From Curvularia sp. ZM96 (Eukaryota; Ascomycota; Dothideomycetes; Pleosporales; Pleosporaceae), in assembly GCA_022457065.1 (NCBI GenBank), contig JAJGBQ010000002.1, positions 558,001 through 622,000 on the forward strand: 64,000 nt of DNA. Reading direction: 5' to 3'. A model generated the notes under the pieces. That model was not told the origin of the DNA. It made no database searches and saw only the letters and a list, made by a program, of their open reading frames with translations. The translations under genes were made by a program, and so were the position numbers. Of this stretch, positions 1-12,900 are shown in pieces (the stretch's first letter is position 1; every line of letters begins with the position of its first letter).

Positions 1-1459
1 GTCGAGAGAGTTGAGCCAAAGGGTGAAGACACGAGCCTCACGCTCTCCTGCCGCGTCGAAATCGTCAATCTCAGCCTTCTCCTCTTCTGTGATGGGGTCA
101 AGGCAAGGGTGCGTGTTGAACAGGTTAGCGACAAAGGCCAAGTTGAGCTTGGGGTTACCGGCCACGAGCGAAGTGGGAGTAAGGAACTTGCGGCAGTCAA
201 GGGCGTCAGCGTTCTGCAGGACCATCTCCGCGCGCTGAAGAAGGTCACTCTGCTGGAGCGGGGAGCGGGAGCAAGTTTCGGGAGCTAGTTGGTTGAGGAG
301 GACAGTGTAGTTCTCGCCATCCTTGACATCAGTCGAGAAGTTGGAGACACTGCAAATGTTAGCGGCCACCGGCGTCAAAGTCAAACCAAGTCAAAACTTA
401 CGTCCTGTGCCACTTGGCATTCTTCAGGTGGTAGTTGAACCACCTTAGCAGGATCTGCTCCGGAGGCAGGCGCAAGAACTGCTCCAGGGTCTCGTCGTCT
501 TCCAACAGCCTGTACAACTCTGGATGCAGCTTGATGTCAATCTTTCCCAACAGACCTCTCCTGATGATCTGCCAGATCAGACCCAGAATCAAGTGCTCTC
601 GCACCTCGATAATGTCTCCACTGCCAATGTTGACGACAGAGCATCCAATACCCTTGGCTGACTCAATGACAATGTTGTTGTTCTCGGTAAAGTGGAAGTT
701 GTTCAGCGCCTTGATCTTCTTTCCCGGCTTGTTCAACACACGCTCATCAATAGTGTCTGGCACACTGTCGTTGATGAGTTTGGACAGCACCAGACCGTCT
801 TTGCAAGCGTCGAACATTTCAAAAGTGTCGGTCGGGAAGGGCAGGCGGTCACCGATATCTGGGTCGCCAGCAAGGACGGCGTTGATATGGCGCGTAAACT
901 CGGTTCGCTCATCTTCGTTGATGGTGTGGGTGACGTTGGCAGACGAGCCCTGCACTTGGATCCTACCACCGCCCACGCTGCCCTTGGAGGCATGTCCTGG
1001 GTTGGAGGGGGAGTTGACGCTTGTGGCAGTGCCGGCTCGTGGGCGGGTTGGGCCGGTAGACATGCGTTGTTGGGCAGGAGACGAGACTCGGAGTTTGGCG
1101 ATGAGCTATGATGGTCAGCCTCTATATGGCATACAGGGTGTCGCGCTGCCTACATCTACATAGTCGTCAAGCTCTACTCTCCTTGATGAGTCGAGCTCGA
1201 CCTCTTTCAGGGCTTGTCGCACAACATCGTATGGCTGGTGCTCCGACTGCTGTGTGGCCTTGATGACTGTTGCCTCGTCGAGGTAGCCCTTGTCGTCGAC
1301 ATCGAGCTTGCGGAAAGCATCTTGCAGGCCGAAGATCTCACCCTGCTCGAATTGGGGATACTTCCTGCGTGCAATGTTGTGTTAGTGACTGTGGAAGCTA
1401 GCGGAGGGACAGGAAACAAGGCAGCCGTCGACGTACTTCTGCAGCTTGATAATGTTCAT
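1..1459 (-). CDS. SAC6: Fimbrin/plastin, actin-bundling protein (partial, 3' part beyond the left edge)
   Basis: Fimbrin crosslinks actin filaments in cortical patches and cables. Exons on the minus strand are 1459-1437, 1364-1154, 1105-402 and 349-1 (cut by the window edge). The protein begins MNIIKLQK and reads into an EF-hand with a LDVDDKGYLDE loop. A short linker rich in Ser, Pro, Gly and Thr follows, then the first calponin-homology domain (LPFPTDTFEMFDACKDG, NKPGKKIKALNNFHFTENN). The last exon in the window enters the second CH repeat (TDVKDGENYTVLLNQLAP). The first coding exon has only 23 nt, as is common for fungal SAC6. All junctions are GT..AG and keep frame. The remaining CH domains lie outside the window. 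Family assignment is very secure; only the completeness is limited. Confidence 0.95.
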
Positions 1460-2993
1460 GTTGGCGATGTACAGACGAACAAATCAGCAGGGGAAAGGTG
1501 GGTGCGGAAGAAAGGATATACTAGGCGGCAAATTGACTGCCTGGCTCAGCCTCGTTGCGCGTTCGTGCCTCTCTTGTTTTGCTACCTGACTGATGACATG
1601 ACGACGTGGAGGTGGGGCAAATGCCAAGGCTGCCCCTCGAACAGCCTGCTCGAACAGGCCGGCTTACGTACGCACGTCACAGATGCAGCTTGCTTTGCTA
1701 GTACTGCCTTACGGCTCATGACTATCCATAATCACAGTTTTGTCAATCTGTTGCTCCTCGTCCATGGCTTTCACCGACATGTTTTGGGCCTCGATGCCCG
1801 GGCCGCCTCATGGGTGTCCCTAGCCTGTTGAGGCGGTGTCCATTGCCACCTCATCACCATCCGCTAAGCAACGCCTTAGGTTGCATTATGGGCTGGTTTC
1901 AGCGGATGAGGCTGCAGAACCTTTCTTGGGCAAGTCCATGTTGCACAGAAGCCCAGACTCGCACAATCAGCACAATCACAATTTTCATCTTCATAAGCTC
2001 TGTTGGTAGTTGGGCTGCGTGTGCTGCCCAAAGTGCACAGACAGGACGGGACGAGACATCACAACCGACAGAGTCATTAGCACCAGGCGTCAATGCAAAA
2101 ACGAGCTTTTAATTCCCTCATTAACGTCATAAAAAGTCCCTATCGCCGGCTCATTGAACAAAAATAAAACACCAAAGCCGTACCTTTCCTTCCGTATCGT
2201 TCAGCAAAAATATCCAACAAAAATCCAACGGCCACCTCCCCTATATGCTCGTGGCAGCCCCATTAGACCACCTTAGCTAGAAACAACAAGGCGTTTAAAC
2301 TTCCCCTGTGAATACGATGCCCGCCAAATAAAGATCATCATTGCGTAAACATCAAATTCGTGTGCGCCCGCATTTTCGTCCAACATGGCGGACCGTTGGT
2401 TGTGAAGTAGGAAAGAGGTGATGGAGATGCTTTGCTCGCGTCGTCTGCGGGATAACCACGTAAATGCTTTGCATATTAACAGTAGTGGAGACCGTAGTGA
2501 CGTGGCATTGCAGCAACATCAAGACCCCTCTTCCCCAAATCCTTCAGAGTTTGCAAATGAAAAGAAAAACCAGACGACTGTAGAATGTACAAGACCTGCA
2601 CGCGCTCATACCGTATGCAAAAGTCATATGCCTAGAGGATTGGCGGAGCCTCAAGACAGTGTGTGTCGGAACGGTTGGTTCCACGAAGCAAATGGTCGTT
2701 AAGTCGTGAATGCCGAGAGGAGCAGAAATGTAGATAGGAGACAAACCTTGAAAAGAACGTAGACACAAGGAAATGTAAGAGAGCGAAGTTAGGCGTTTGC
2801 ATACAATCTCGACCGGCTCGGAGCTCGGTTGAAGAGACGTCGCCTGGCGAGATTGTCGTAGTTGGATGTTGCAATGCTGCTGAAAGAGAATCGCTCGCTT
2901 GATGCCAGAAAATCGCTGTATACCGAGGCCAATCCACCTTCTAAGCCAATTAAACGGCAATTGACCACCCGTGCAATGTGCAAAAGTCTTCGA
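1460..2993. promoter_or_regulatory. SAC6 upstream region and stuA 3' region, no gene seen
   Basis: About 1.5 kb between two minus-strand genes. The right part should hold the stuA 3' UTR and the left part the SAC6 promoter and leader. Frames here are short and show no family signature. The 2100-2400 stretch is rich in A-runs. Confidence 0.5.
1709..1780 (-). other. Candidate upstream ORF in the SAC6 leader (23 codons)
   Basis: A 23-codon AUG-started frame (MSVKAMDEEQ...HEP, stop TAA) lies 250 nt upstream of the SAC6 start on the same strand. A possible 5'-leader intron (donor GTAAGG overlapping the stop codon) would shift it but does not join it in frame to SAC6. It could be a regulatory uORF or chance. 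No independent evidence of translation is visible. Confidence 0.25.
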
Positions 2994-5089
2994 TTACCGC
3001 CTGGGGCGCTGGGCTGTCATGGTGTGCGCGCGCTGGAGGCCAGGAGTAGGATCGGCGTAAGGTCCACCGACGGCGCCGCCTTCAAGAGTTTTGCGTCGCT
3101 TGAGGCCGCCCATGTCGTCTCCCTGGACGCTGTCAGGGCGGTAGGGGTCTTCTTCTTCGTCGTCGCGACCGCGTTTACCCGAGTTTACGCCATTGGAGGG
3201 AGGATATCCTTGAGTGGCGTACTGGGGCACGGTGCCAGGGCCTTGGTAGGCGTCATGACCGGCATTGCCATTGGATGCGCCACGCGGGTCGCTCATCACA
3301 TTGTAAAGATTGCTAGAAGGCGGTGGCTGGCGCTGGGGAGTGGGGTAACCCGAGGACCACTGAGGCTGACCAGTGGCAGCCGAACGGGGTGTGGCACGTC
3401 CGGAGCCATTTTGATGGGGCGAGCCCGTCATCTCTGGGGAGAGGTGAGGATGATCAGGGTGCATAGCGCCAGAGGGACCATTGGGTGGGTATCCATACGG
3501 TCCACGGTTGCCGTTATAGGAATTGTTGGAGTGTGTGTACTCGCTGTCGTGGTGTTGTTCACTCTCACCACCTTGTGGAGGTGGGGCAACCTGCTCGTGA
3601 CCCTGAGGCATCATTCCGTCAGGTTGCTTGACTTCGCCTTCATCGTTCACTTCGGTGATGCGGGATGGTGGTGCCATCTCCGTCTTTGGGTAAGCGCCGT
3701 CCTGGCGGTAACCCATCATTGGTTGGCCCTGGGCGTACTGGCCAGGCTGGGAAGGAGGACCGGAATACATGGGTCGAGAGCCATCGAAGCTCTGACCCGA
3801 TGCATAAGGCATGCCCTGTTGGACAGCTCCTGGGGGAGTGCTGGCAGGCGTCGTGGGTACGGAGCGAGCGTTGCTCAGTCCTGTATCAATGGAAAGTGGC
3901 TGTCCGCCCTGGGGGTTCTGGACGTTGCTGCCGTTCCATTCGTAAGAGCTTCCCTGATTTCCCATGCCCATGATGCTCGAAGCGCTCGTGGGAGGAGTTG
4001 GGAAAGTGTGGGCTCGGTCAATTCCTGGACGACCCGACGAAGGATGAGGCTGGATAGCGTGCGGGGGCTGGGAGATGGCACCGCCAATGGGGTTGCTCAT
4101 CGAGTGGTGGTGATGTAGCGACGGAGGTTGCGACGCCGCTGGTCCGGAGAGGTATCGCTGGTGAGTCTGCATCTGGTCAGGTCTTCGGTTGCGGTCTACA
4201 GCAGCCATGGCAGCGCTTCCTACACTTGACCTCGTCTGATTCGACGGATGATAAAGCAGTGCTCCAATGTCGTGGACGAACAGAGGATACAGCTGCTCTG
4301 TGATCTTCTCCTTGTTGGCGAACTCGAGGGCTCGCTCAAAGGGAATCCTGAGAACCGAATTAGTCTTCATCATAGAAAGATGACCAAGACAAAACTAACC
4401 AGACACCCTTCAGGTGCATAGGACCAATCTTGACAACGTGGCGTGTCTTCTCGCTCTTGAGAATACCATCACGTCGACCTCGCGTCATGCCGGCAACATT
4501 GAGGAGCTTGGTGCCGTTGATCATGTGATTGTCTACGAGATGTCAGTATATTCGCTTTCCATCCGAACCAATGGCTTGGACTCACCCTCACGACGCGCAA
4601 CGCAAACGCCTTTGGCCTCGACCTGGAAGCAAAGACTGCCTTCGTCTTCCCAGAGCGTGGCAGTCACACGTGGCTTCATTCCTGGAGGAGCCACCTGACC
4701 AGTGTGGTCGAATGTCTGGGTCTGGTAGCTTTGAGAGCCTGGTAGCGACGATGCGGGAGCACCAGAAGACATGGCTATGCATGTTAGGCTTGCTTGTATG
4801 GTAGAGATAGGGAGGGAAAAGCAAACTCACCTGGTAGTTGAAGGGTAGAAGGGACCATGGCCTGGTTCATGGAAGAAGAAGCAGGAATCTGCGAAGGGAC
4901 TCCACCGGCATAGCCATATGGAGGGTATCCAGGCGGACCTTGGCTGTATTGATGTTGTGACTGCATCATTGAAGGCTGTGGGGGATAGGAATAATGCGAT
5001 AGGCCCGAGGGAGGGGCCGAAGCTGGGGCGTGAGCAGCAGTAGCCATGTGGGGTTGATGCACGTCAGCATAAGATTGCATCTGGTTCAT
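2994..5089 (-). CDS. stuA: APSES-domain transcription factor StuA (cell pattern formation)
   Basis: StuA is a bHLH-like APSES regulator that controls conidiophore pattern and, in Pleosporales, sporulation, virulence and secondary metabolism. Exons on the minus strand are 5089-4831, 4774-4586, 4532-4400 and 4347-2994 (644 aa). The APSES domain is split over exons 2-4: RVTATLWEDEGSLCFQVEAK, then DNHMINGTKLLNVAGMTRGRRDGILKSEK, then IPFERALEFANKEKI. The long C-terminal half is Pro/Gln/Ser-rich with a His-run and ends with a basic, NLS-like GLKRRKT following an acidic DDEEEDPYRPDS stretch. The start chosen is the MNQMQSYADVH methionine, which matches the usual MNQ start of StuA. The frame continues open upstream without any AUG (see the separate entry). 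Family assignment is secure; the true N-terminus is not. Confidence 0.93.
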
Positions 5090-5554
5090 GCTGTTGTAGC
5101 CGCCGGGAGCGAAGCTGTAACCCTCCTGAGAGCCAAACGGAGAGCTTTGGACCGACTGGACGTTGAGGGAGTGGGAGTCTCGCCTTAGGTCCTGGGGGGC
5201 GTGCTTTGGGGAAGGCGTCTTGAAGCCGGTGGTGTGCCCGTTGACGGACGCGGCGTACGACGTATTGGAGCTGGCGCTTCCGCCACTTACAGAACCAGAA
5301 CTGATGGAATCACCGCGAGGTGACGACGAGTTTGACAACGAGCTTGGGTGCGACTGAATCTGAGGCAGGGCTGGTAGACGTTCGCTTGAGGCGGCAGGCT
5401 TGGGTGCGTAATGGGATGGGTACCAAGAGTCAGCAGGGCCGCGGGCGTGGACCGACGAGATCGATGGGAGCTCCAGCTTTACGGTATTGAGGGGATCTCG
5501 ATAATGTTGTTGTTGGTGTCGGACGTCGAGAGGTTCTTCGAAAAGATTCCCGAG
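5090..5554 (-). other. Open, in-frame, AUG-less extension 5' of the stuA start
   Basis: The stuA frame stays open for 155 codons upstream of its first AUG, back to a TGA at 5555-5557. The predicted peptide is Ser/Pro-rich and resembles the rest of StuA (for example SSERLPALPQIQSHPSS and RRDSHSLNVQSVQSSPFG). I find no ATG on the minus strand between 5090 and 6016. The peptide could therefore only be translated through a non-AUG start or a far upstream AUG exon joined by an intron. It could also be an untranslated leader. Confidence 0.5.
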
Positions 5555-8500
5555 TCAGTCGTCCAGATGAATGAGCAGCTGCACACACGCGTGTCCGGCA
5601 GAATGATGGCTCGCTCGTAGCTACAGGTAGCGGCAAGAAGTTGGCGGAGCGAGTAATCTAGAAGGACCAGTTAGTTGTTTGCTTGTGGAGGCAAAGTCGG
5701 TCGGTTGGTTGCAGTGGGTGTGGGTAGAGGTGAGAAGGGCGGACTTGGATTGGGGGACTACTGACCGGGATGGGCTTGGCTAGGAACCGATGTGGGGGGG
5801 ATAGGCTATGCGGACGGGAAGCTGCTGGATCAAGTGGAACGCTGCAAACAATGCTGGAGGGGGGAAAAGCTGGTCGTTACGTCGTTGCAGTCGTAAAGCA
5901 GGGAAGGGCTGGTAGTCGACAAAAGCTTTTTGGCGCTCGGATCAAAAGACGCAAAGGTGGGAATTGACAAAAGCCGGCCGGGAAGAATAGCGGAATCGGA
6001 CAGCGAAAGCCAGGAACATGTGTTGCGGGGTCTCTGGGTGCAATGTTGTCGTAAACAGTCGTAACGTCGTCGCGCTCGGGGGATGCGGGTCAAGCAGTAT
6101 CGATAGCGATAGCGGCTGCAAGTGCAAGAACAAGGCTACGCGCGCACATGCGCGTGTCAGTCGAGAGCGTGCAGCGGCACGGAGAGGACGAGAAGAACAA
6201 GAGAGCTTTTGTGCAAACGGACAAGCGACAGTCTATTGGGGGGAGGGGAGAGGAGGGGTGGGGGGAGGAGGCAGCCAGAGAGAACGAGCGAAGGGCTTCT
6301 TCGCAGACTGCGGTGGGGAGGCGGAGGTTTAGAGGCGGAGGTGGTTGGGATGTGACTTTGGCTGCTAGTGCTGGTCCAACCACACAAGGCGAGGGAGCGA
6401 TAGGCGAGGTGCACGGGAAACGCAGGTGGCGAGTCCGGCGGGGAGGACGAGGGCGAGGGTATGGGCAGGGCACGGGCAGCCAAGCGGGAAAAGGCGCGTA
6501 CTCACCAGAGGTTCTTGAGCGGCCAACGCGAAGATGGGCGAGTGCTATGGGAGAGGAGTGGAGAATGGAAGTCGTTCGTTCTCGTCGGCAATGCTGCAGG
6601 ATTCTCTGCAGCGCTCGACAGCAGGCAGGCCGCAGCTAAGAGGCAGCCGTGGACAGGCGAGCAGCGCACGCCCCGCCCCGCAGTCTGTGGCTGGCCGCTT
6701 GCTCGCTCCAGGCGGCGCGTCCAATCCCGGCGCGCGCCCGGCGTCGCTGCCAAGTTGTTCCGACGCGGGCTGGCCTGGGCTGGCTGGCGGGCGCGGGTTA
6801 GAGGGCAGGTGCGCGGGCAGCAGGCAGGCTGGCAGGCTGGCAAACGCAAGCAACAGTGGCCGCTGGCTGCTGCGTCGGCGGGCCGGAGCGAATTTGCAGC
6901 AGCGGCGGGAGCAGATGGCAGTGCAGTGGGCGATGGCCTCGCTGCTGTGCGGTGCTGTGCAGCGCAGTGCAGAGCCGTCCCTAGACACACGGGTGGTGGA
7001 GATCTCTGGGGCAGGCCCTGCCTCCAGACCAGACAGCCAGACAGACAGACAGGACACGACACGACACGACACGAGCACACAATCTAAATTCACATCGGGC
7101 CTGGTGGGGACTGCGACTTTGCACCGTCCACCGTCGGCCGTCGACGTCCATCCATGGCCTGCCCGTTTCGCTCCACGCGCACAGACGCCGCCGTGGAGCT
7201 TGCTGACTGGGCTGATCCGCCGCCGGTGCGGTTGACAGGGACAGGCCTGCCCGCCCATAGCGCGACGATTATGCACGCAAGCGAAGCCTTCGTCCTCTGG
7301 CCGCCCATGCCATGGCAGGCCTACACTGCACCAGCACCGCGGCCACGACGCCGCCCTTGTAGCGACTGTAACTCGTCGCCGTAGCCCTCGCCCGACGGGC
7401 CCTAGCCACTACCACGACTACACTACACTACACTACACCACGACGACCACATCCACCCCACCCCACTCCACCCTCCCGGCCCCCTCTGCCTCTCACGGCC
7501 ACGCTCGCCAGCAAGGGTGCCGCGCTCCAAATTTAGCGGGCGCCTACTTTTTTCTGCCACTCGGTCGCGTCCTGAGGCATCGGCTGCCCGCCCGATGGGG
7601 ATAACACGGCTGAATGGGCGGGCCACTGAGAGCGCCCGGAGATATTCGACGCGCACCGCGGCCAGCCCACAGCCGTCAATTGATAGGGAACAGTCGTTGC
7701 AAACTGCGGGCCTTGACTAAGCGGCGCCGGACCGTGCAATTGCGGAGCGCGCACTGCTTGCTCAGACGCCCGTCCCAACAAGGGAACCGGAAGGGCACCA
7801 CGCTGCTGCTCTGCTCCAGCATTCCACGCACGCTGTCGGCTGTCGGGGCTCAACCTGCCGCCCACCTGCCCTGCTTGAACAGCACACGCCCAGCGAGTCA
7901 GCCCGGCACACACTGCCACGGGCACGAGCGCACATGGGAAAAAGCAGAAGCAAAATGGTCGCTGCACTGCCTGCCCGCCCGACAGCCACGTTCCTTCTGA
8001 AACACGCTCAACTGCCGCGGCACCCTCAGCACCTGCTGACAAGGCCCGTCATCCTCGCCGCGTCCCCCAACCGCACTGGATGCTTCGGGCAGGACCTGTG
8101 AGACGGCAACGCCTTGCCTGGCCAATTTGTAAAGATGCCCTGATCTCACAGATGGATGGCGTTACCACCACAGGCTAAATGCCCTCTGGCCAGCACGGGC
8201 AGGGATGCGCCCGACTCTCAGCGGGATAGACGGACGGTAGGCCGTGCGAGCTAGCCGTCCATTGGCTGGGTAGTATACCGGGACCCAGACTGCAACGCCC
8301 AGACCACCCCACCGTCCATCTGTTCCCCACGACGCTCCTCACAATGCCCATGCAAGCCGCGAAGCGAGCACGTCACGACGAGTGCAACGTGGTTTCTCCT
8401 CGACAGTGTGCGACAGCCATGTCATGTCAGCCGAGCCTGGCAGCCCATGGCCATTTGGCCTTCTGGTCCCCCAAAGGCCATGCACTCGACAGGCAGGTCG

Positions 8501-9900
8501 AATGACAGACATGCCCGTGGTAGCACGGGCTTGACGTTGGATGTGGACGGCGCACGCAGTGATAGGGTGTCTGCTAGTTGCGGTGAGAAGATGCGCTGGC
8601 CGCGCTAGCCCCCTACGGCCTAGCCCCCCAGCGCCGCAGTCACGCCTTCTGACCCCTCGCCCTCACCTCAACAGCCACCCACGCACTACGCGCCTCGACA
8701 ACGAGTGCTACTCAATCCCCATGTCTAAGCCTGCAACCTCGGCCAGGGCGTCGTCCCCGTATCACAAGGGCCTGTATGCTCTTTGGACCAGCTGAAACAG
8801 CAGCCCAGAGACAACGCAATCCCGGCGGGGGGGCGCGCCACCGTGGGCCACACGTCGTCAAAGGACGACCCAAAGGGCTTGGGGATCCTCCTACCACGCC
8901 TAGTACTGAGTAGTGCATCACGGGACTCGTAGCACGGCGCACGGGAGAGTCCGCCTCTATCCCTGCACCAACCATGCGAACGGTGCCAGCCTCGACCGCT
9001 GGACCTCCAAGTCCATGGCCATGCCACTTGACAGTTGGCATCGCCTCAGCCCAGGCCATCGCCTCAGGCGCCAAACCAAGAGTTCGCATCCGTGTCATGC
9101 CTAGTGCCTTCACAGCCAACCCTTGGGCTGCTCTTTCTCCAACATGACGCTCCACCACGGGGGCCAAAGTTTGGTCGAGCGCAACATGCTGACCCATTAC
9201 AAACCTCCCCCCGTACCACGACTGACGGCATCTCTGGATCCCGATCCGGGCTCGACAGCCAAGCCCACCTGTAGTACATACAGAGTAGGACGCGGCGCTC
9301 AAGCGACCCGTCCTGTATCACCCTGTGCTCGGGGTACGGACGATTATCTTTACTCGTATGCAGTCACACGACGGCCTCGTGGACTAGGGCGTGTAGCAGA
9401 TATGCACAAGTGGAAATAAACGTGCAGTGCAGCGCAGCCGGCGCGATGTGCGAGGGAGCGGATCGTGGAGAAAAGGCGCGCGCCCGTGTGTCGACCTGCT
9501 ACATGCTACGCTTGCTGACCACCACCGCCACCCAGTGCGCCAGAATAGACATGGACACAAGAAAATGCACCGACGGAAAACAGGGTCCGAGTCAGGCCAC
9601 CGCGGGCCCCTCAGCACATGACGAAGCTTCTATTTCCAATACTCGTCGACAGGGTTCATGGCACCAGCACATCGTCTTGTATCAGCCATCTTGCTCCTCG
9701 TCGACAACTGTTGCGTTTTCGTGTGGTGGGGAAATTTTACCCGTGGCAATAAAGCGTAATCTGGCCTCGGACATGCTAGTCTCGCTTGTTGCAGCCATGG
9801 TCGCGTTGCCGCCGAAGAAACGGCCCAAGGGAAATGAGCTGGTCAAGGAGAGAGCATAGACAACCGTCTTTCACGCTCCGTGGGTGTGTGCTTGTCGGTC
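5555..9900. other. Gene-poor, GC-rich region upstream of stuA with simple repeats
   Basis: No frame here shows a recognisable domain. The long overlapping frames on both strands around 6100-7300 are what GC-rich DNA gives by chance. Simple repeats are visible: CAGA and ACACG runs at about 7030-7074, ACTAC repeats at about 7417-7437, and G-rich tracts near 6238-6270. Given its place, the region probably holds a long stuA leader and promoter. Aspergillus stuA is known for a complex leader, so this is inference from a relative. Confidence 0.45.
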
Positions 9901-12900
9901 TCTGTCGCTGTCGCGGACCAACGTTCCTGCAGCGTGAGGCAATCCCGCGATGCAGCAGCCACTTTGGACTTGGACTGGCCAGAGCTCATATGCAGCGAGC
10001 CGCGCCTGCATATGCGTGTAATGTAAGGGATCCCTGCGTGGTAGCAGCCAAGACGAAGCTCCTCTCCACTCTCTACCCTCGAGTGCACACACACACAACT
10101 AGGATGAGATCGTGGACCCGATCCAAAGCTGCTGCTGGGAGCAGAGCGTCTGCACATGCCGTCGCACCCACCCCTCGTATCCGCGCTTGACGGCACACGA
10201 CTTGTCGCCTCCCCGAGCGTGGAACAGCCGCCGCCGCCGCCGCCATACATCTACATACTCACATGGAAAAGACAACACCCTCTTTTTCCCACACGACAAG
10301 CTTCTGGAGCTCTCCAAGAGCGGATGGATCAGCGTCGCATGCTCGCTCCGTGGTCCAGATAGGCGCCGGGCTGCCAATCACCACTGGCCACGTCAGGAAG
10401 CCAGCAGAGCCGTTATCGGGATATCGACGGAGCAAGCTAGCCACGACGGCGCCGTGCAGCTCGTGGGGTGCGGTCCCGTCGCCTCATTGGCCAACTGTCG
10501 GCCTCACCGGTCTCGCATACTGCTCGCGTCCACTCCACATGCTCTTCGATGGCCTCAACAAAGTTCAACAAATAAAACTGTCCAAGTGAGGGGTTCATTG
10601 TTCGCGCTCAAGCAGCTTCCCGCCTTGCCGCCAACCCCCTCACCGCTCTTCTCTACTTTGTTTTTCCTTTCTTGGATCCGATTCATCCTGTCCTTCGACG
10701 TTCGTCAGCCTTGGAAGTAAGCGCTCGAAAGCTTCGGGATCATCATCCGCCGCGCCTCTCCCTTGCGTCGTGACAAAACTTACCCGGGGACCGTCGGCCT
10801 CCGTCACCACGCAGTATCGTAACGGCCGCCAAAAAAGTGCGCTGCCATCTTGCAGCTGCGCCAGCTGCAGAGCCGCCTATCGTCAAGCCTTTGCATGATC
10901 CGCCCGACATGCTCTGCCTGCATCGCCTTGGCATCCCGCCACGCCTCTGTACAGGGTGCGCTGCAGCCTGCCCGTCGATGCCATGAGTCGACATGATTTC
11001 CATTGCGCCTGCTTTTGCCAATTGTGGCTGAGGTGATATTGTTTTTTTTTGTCATGGAGCCACTTCAACTTGCCCTAGTATACTACGCAAAGCCACTGCT
11101 CTAGTACTAACAACATGATGTCGTCGTCGTCCTGGGTCTTGGTCTAAGCGCAATCGTGCATAAACTGTTATAGGGCTCGATTATGCATTTAGCCTGCCGT
11201 AGTTTCTACATACTAGCAACGCCCCAGCCGTCCAGTCAGCCATAAAGACGCTCGTACATCAATGTGACTCGCGATTACGAAGCGAAAAGAAAAATTGCTT
11301 CTGAGCACGTTTGCACAACTCAGTGCCGTATCGCAAAAACTGCCCCGATGGTCAATTGATCGGTAACCTCACGCTTGTCCCAGCTCGCGTTTTCGCCGGC
11401 TGCCAAGGAAACCCTTTACACACGGCACCATGGGTTAATGACTTGCCGTATCTAGCACATGTCCTCTATATCGTCTGACTCAATAAAGGATGCAAATATC
11501 ACAATTGTTACCCGACACGTTGGTATGAGCGGCTGGATAAAACCGCTTACGTTGCTTCAATTGTGCTCGGATCCAACCCATCTCACTACAATAGATGACA
11601 TGGCATCTCGCGGTGCTTGGCCCGAAACTTTGCCTACTAGAGCATCCACTTTTTTTTTCCATGATGGCTCATTAGCCTACTTGTCGGCCCTGCCTTCTTA
11701 TCCGAGGGCAAAGAGAGACAGAGAGAAAAAAAAAAGGCTCTTGCCGAGTTAGTTTTGGTAGGTGCTCTGATCAACGACCTTGCTATCGGACTAGTCTCCA
11801 GATTGATCAAACCATGACGCTCAGGCCTGCACTACGTGTAAGCAAAAATTCATACTAATCACTAGCCACGCGTCAACCGTGGTCCGTACGCAAATACAGA
11901 TCCGCTCGGTTTCTCCAACTACATCCGAGTTCTCGATACCGAAGACCAACTTGGCTCGACCAGCCATCCCGGTGTATACTGGGGTGGTTGGGAAAGATGG
12001 TCTGATCTATCACGAAAATCTCTGCATGCATTGCGGGCCGAGAGCAGTCGCGCCTGGGACGTGTGCACGGCCAACGGTAACCTTAGCGCGTTTTGGCCTG
12101 CGACGATTCCGTCCTTGTTGTTGCTTTGAGTGGCTGCCGTTCGCATTCTGCGAACCATGGTAGATGCAAACGCCATAGCGCCCTAGCTAAATCACCGCTC
12201 CAGCTCGAGTGAACGTATGGATTGTCCGTTGTGCGAACTGGACGCGACATCCCAGCATCATTACGGTAGCTCTGTCTCTGGGCCTCTAATCCCCGCATCC
12301 GACACGGCCCTTGTCGGCTGTGCGAACCACCGACGGTTTCCAGTGGTTCAACTACTTCCAACGGGCAAGCAGGACGCGTCTCTACCATGCATTGGACCCG
12401 ATCGATTTCTCCGTGTCTACCAAAGATTCGATTTTGTTGACAAGAAAAAGCACCAACGTCGAACATTCTGAACTTGACAATCTTCTCCGGGGTGTTGCGG
12501 GGTCTACGACCACTTTGTGCGCCCAAGGGAAAAAACCCCGTTCGGCTTCGCTACGCCATGTGACGGTGGTTCTCGCAAATGGCAGCTCGTAAGCCTGGGG
12601 ATCACGGGACATGGATGACCGGGTTAATTCCGGCAGAGCGAAAAAGTTCCTCCTTCAACCCCCACTGCAAAAATCCTGATCAAAGACTGGGACTACCGGA
12701 ACAAAGAAGAAAAAACCGGAATGAGTATGTATGAGACCCAGGCCAGATCTGCACTTTGAAACAATAACGAACCCGTTGTTGTTTGGAGAGGAAAAAAGTA
12801 GCAATGAACTGCACACGGGGCAAATGAAAGCCGAAAGACTCCAAGTTACCCCAAGCGTTTCGTTTTCCCGTCCATCCGTTCTGTCCGCACATCCTCGTCT

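Noticed and set aside
5430..5636. Minus-strand frame overlapping the stuA leader in another frame
   Set aside because: Arg/Thr/Pro-rich, no motif, and competes with the more StuA-like frame. It was kept only as a reminder that the leader is open in two frames.
6100..7300. Overlapping open frames of 190-245 codons on both strands
   Set aside because: They overlap in several frames of a GC-rich, repeat-rich stretch, have no domain motifs and are mostly Arg/Ala/Pro/Gly/Ser. They look like chance frames.
8712..9302. 196-codon minus-strand frame
   Set aside because: Low-complexity Gly/Arg/Ala composition, no motif and no intron-supported extension.
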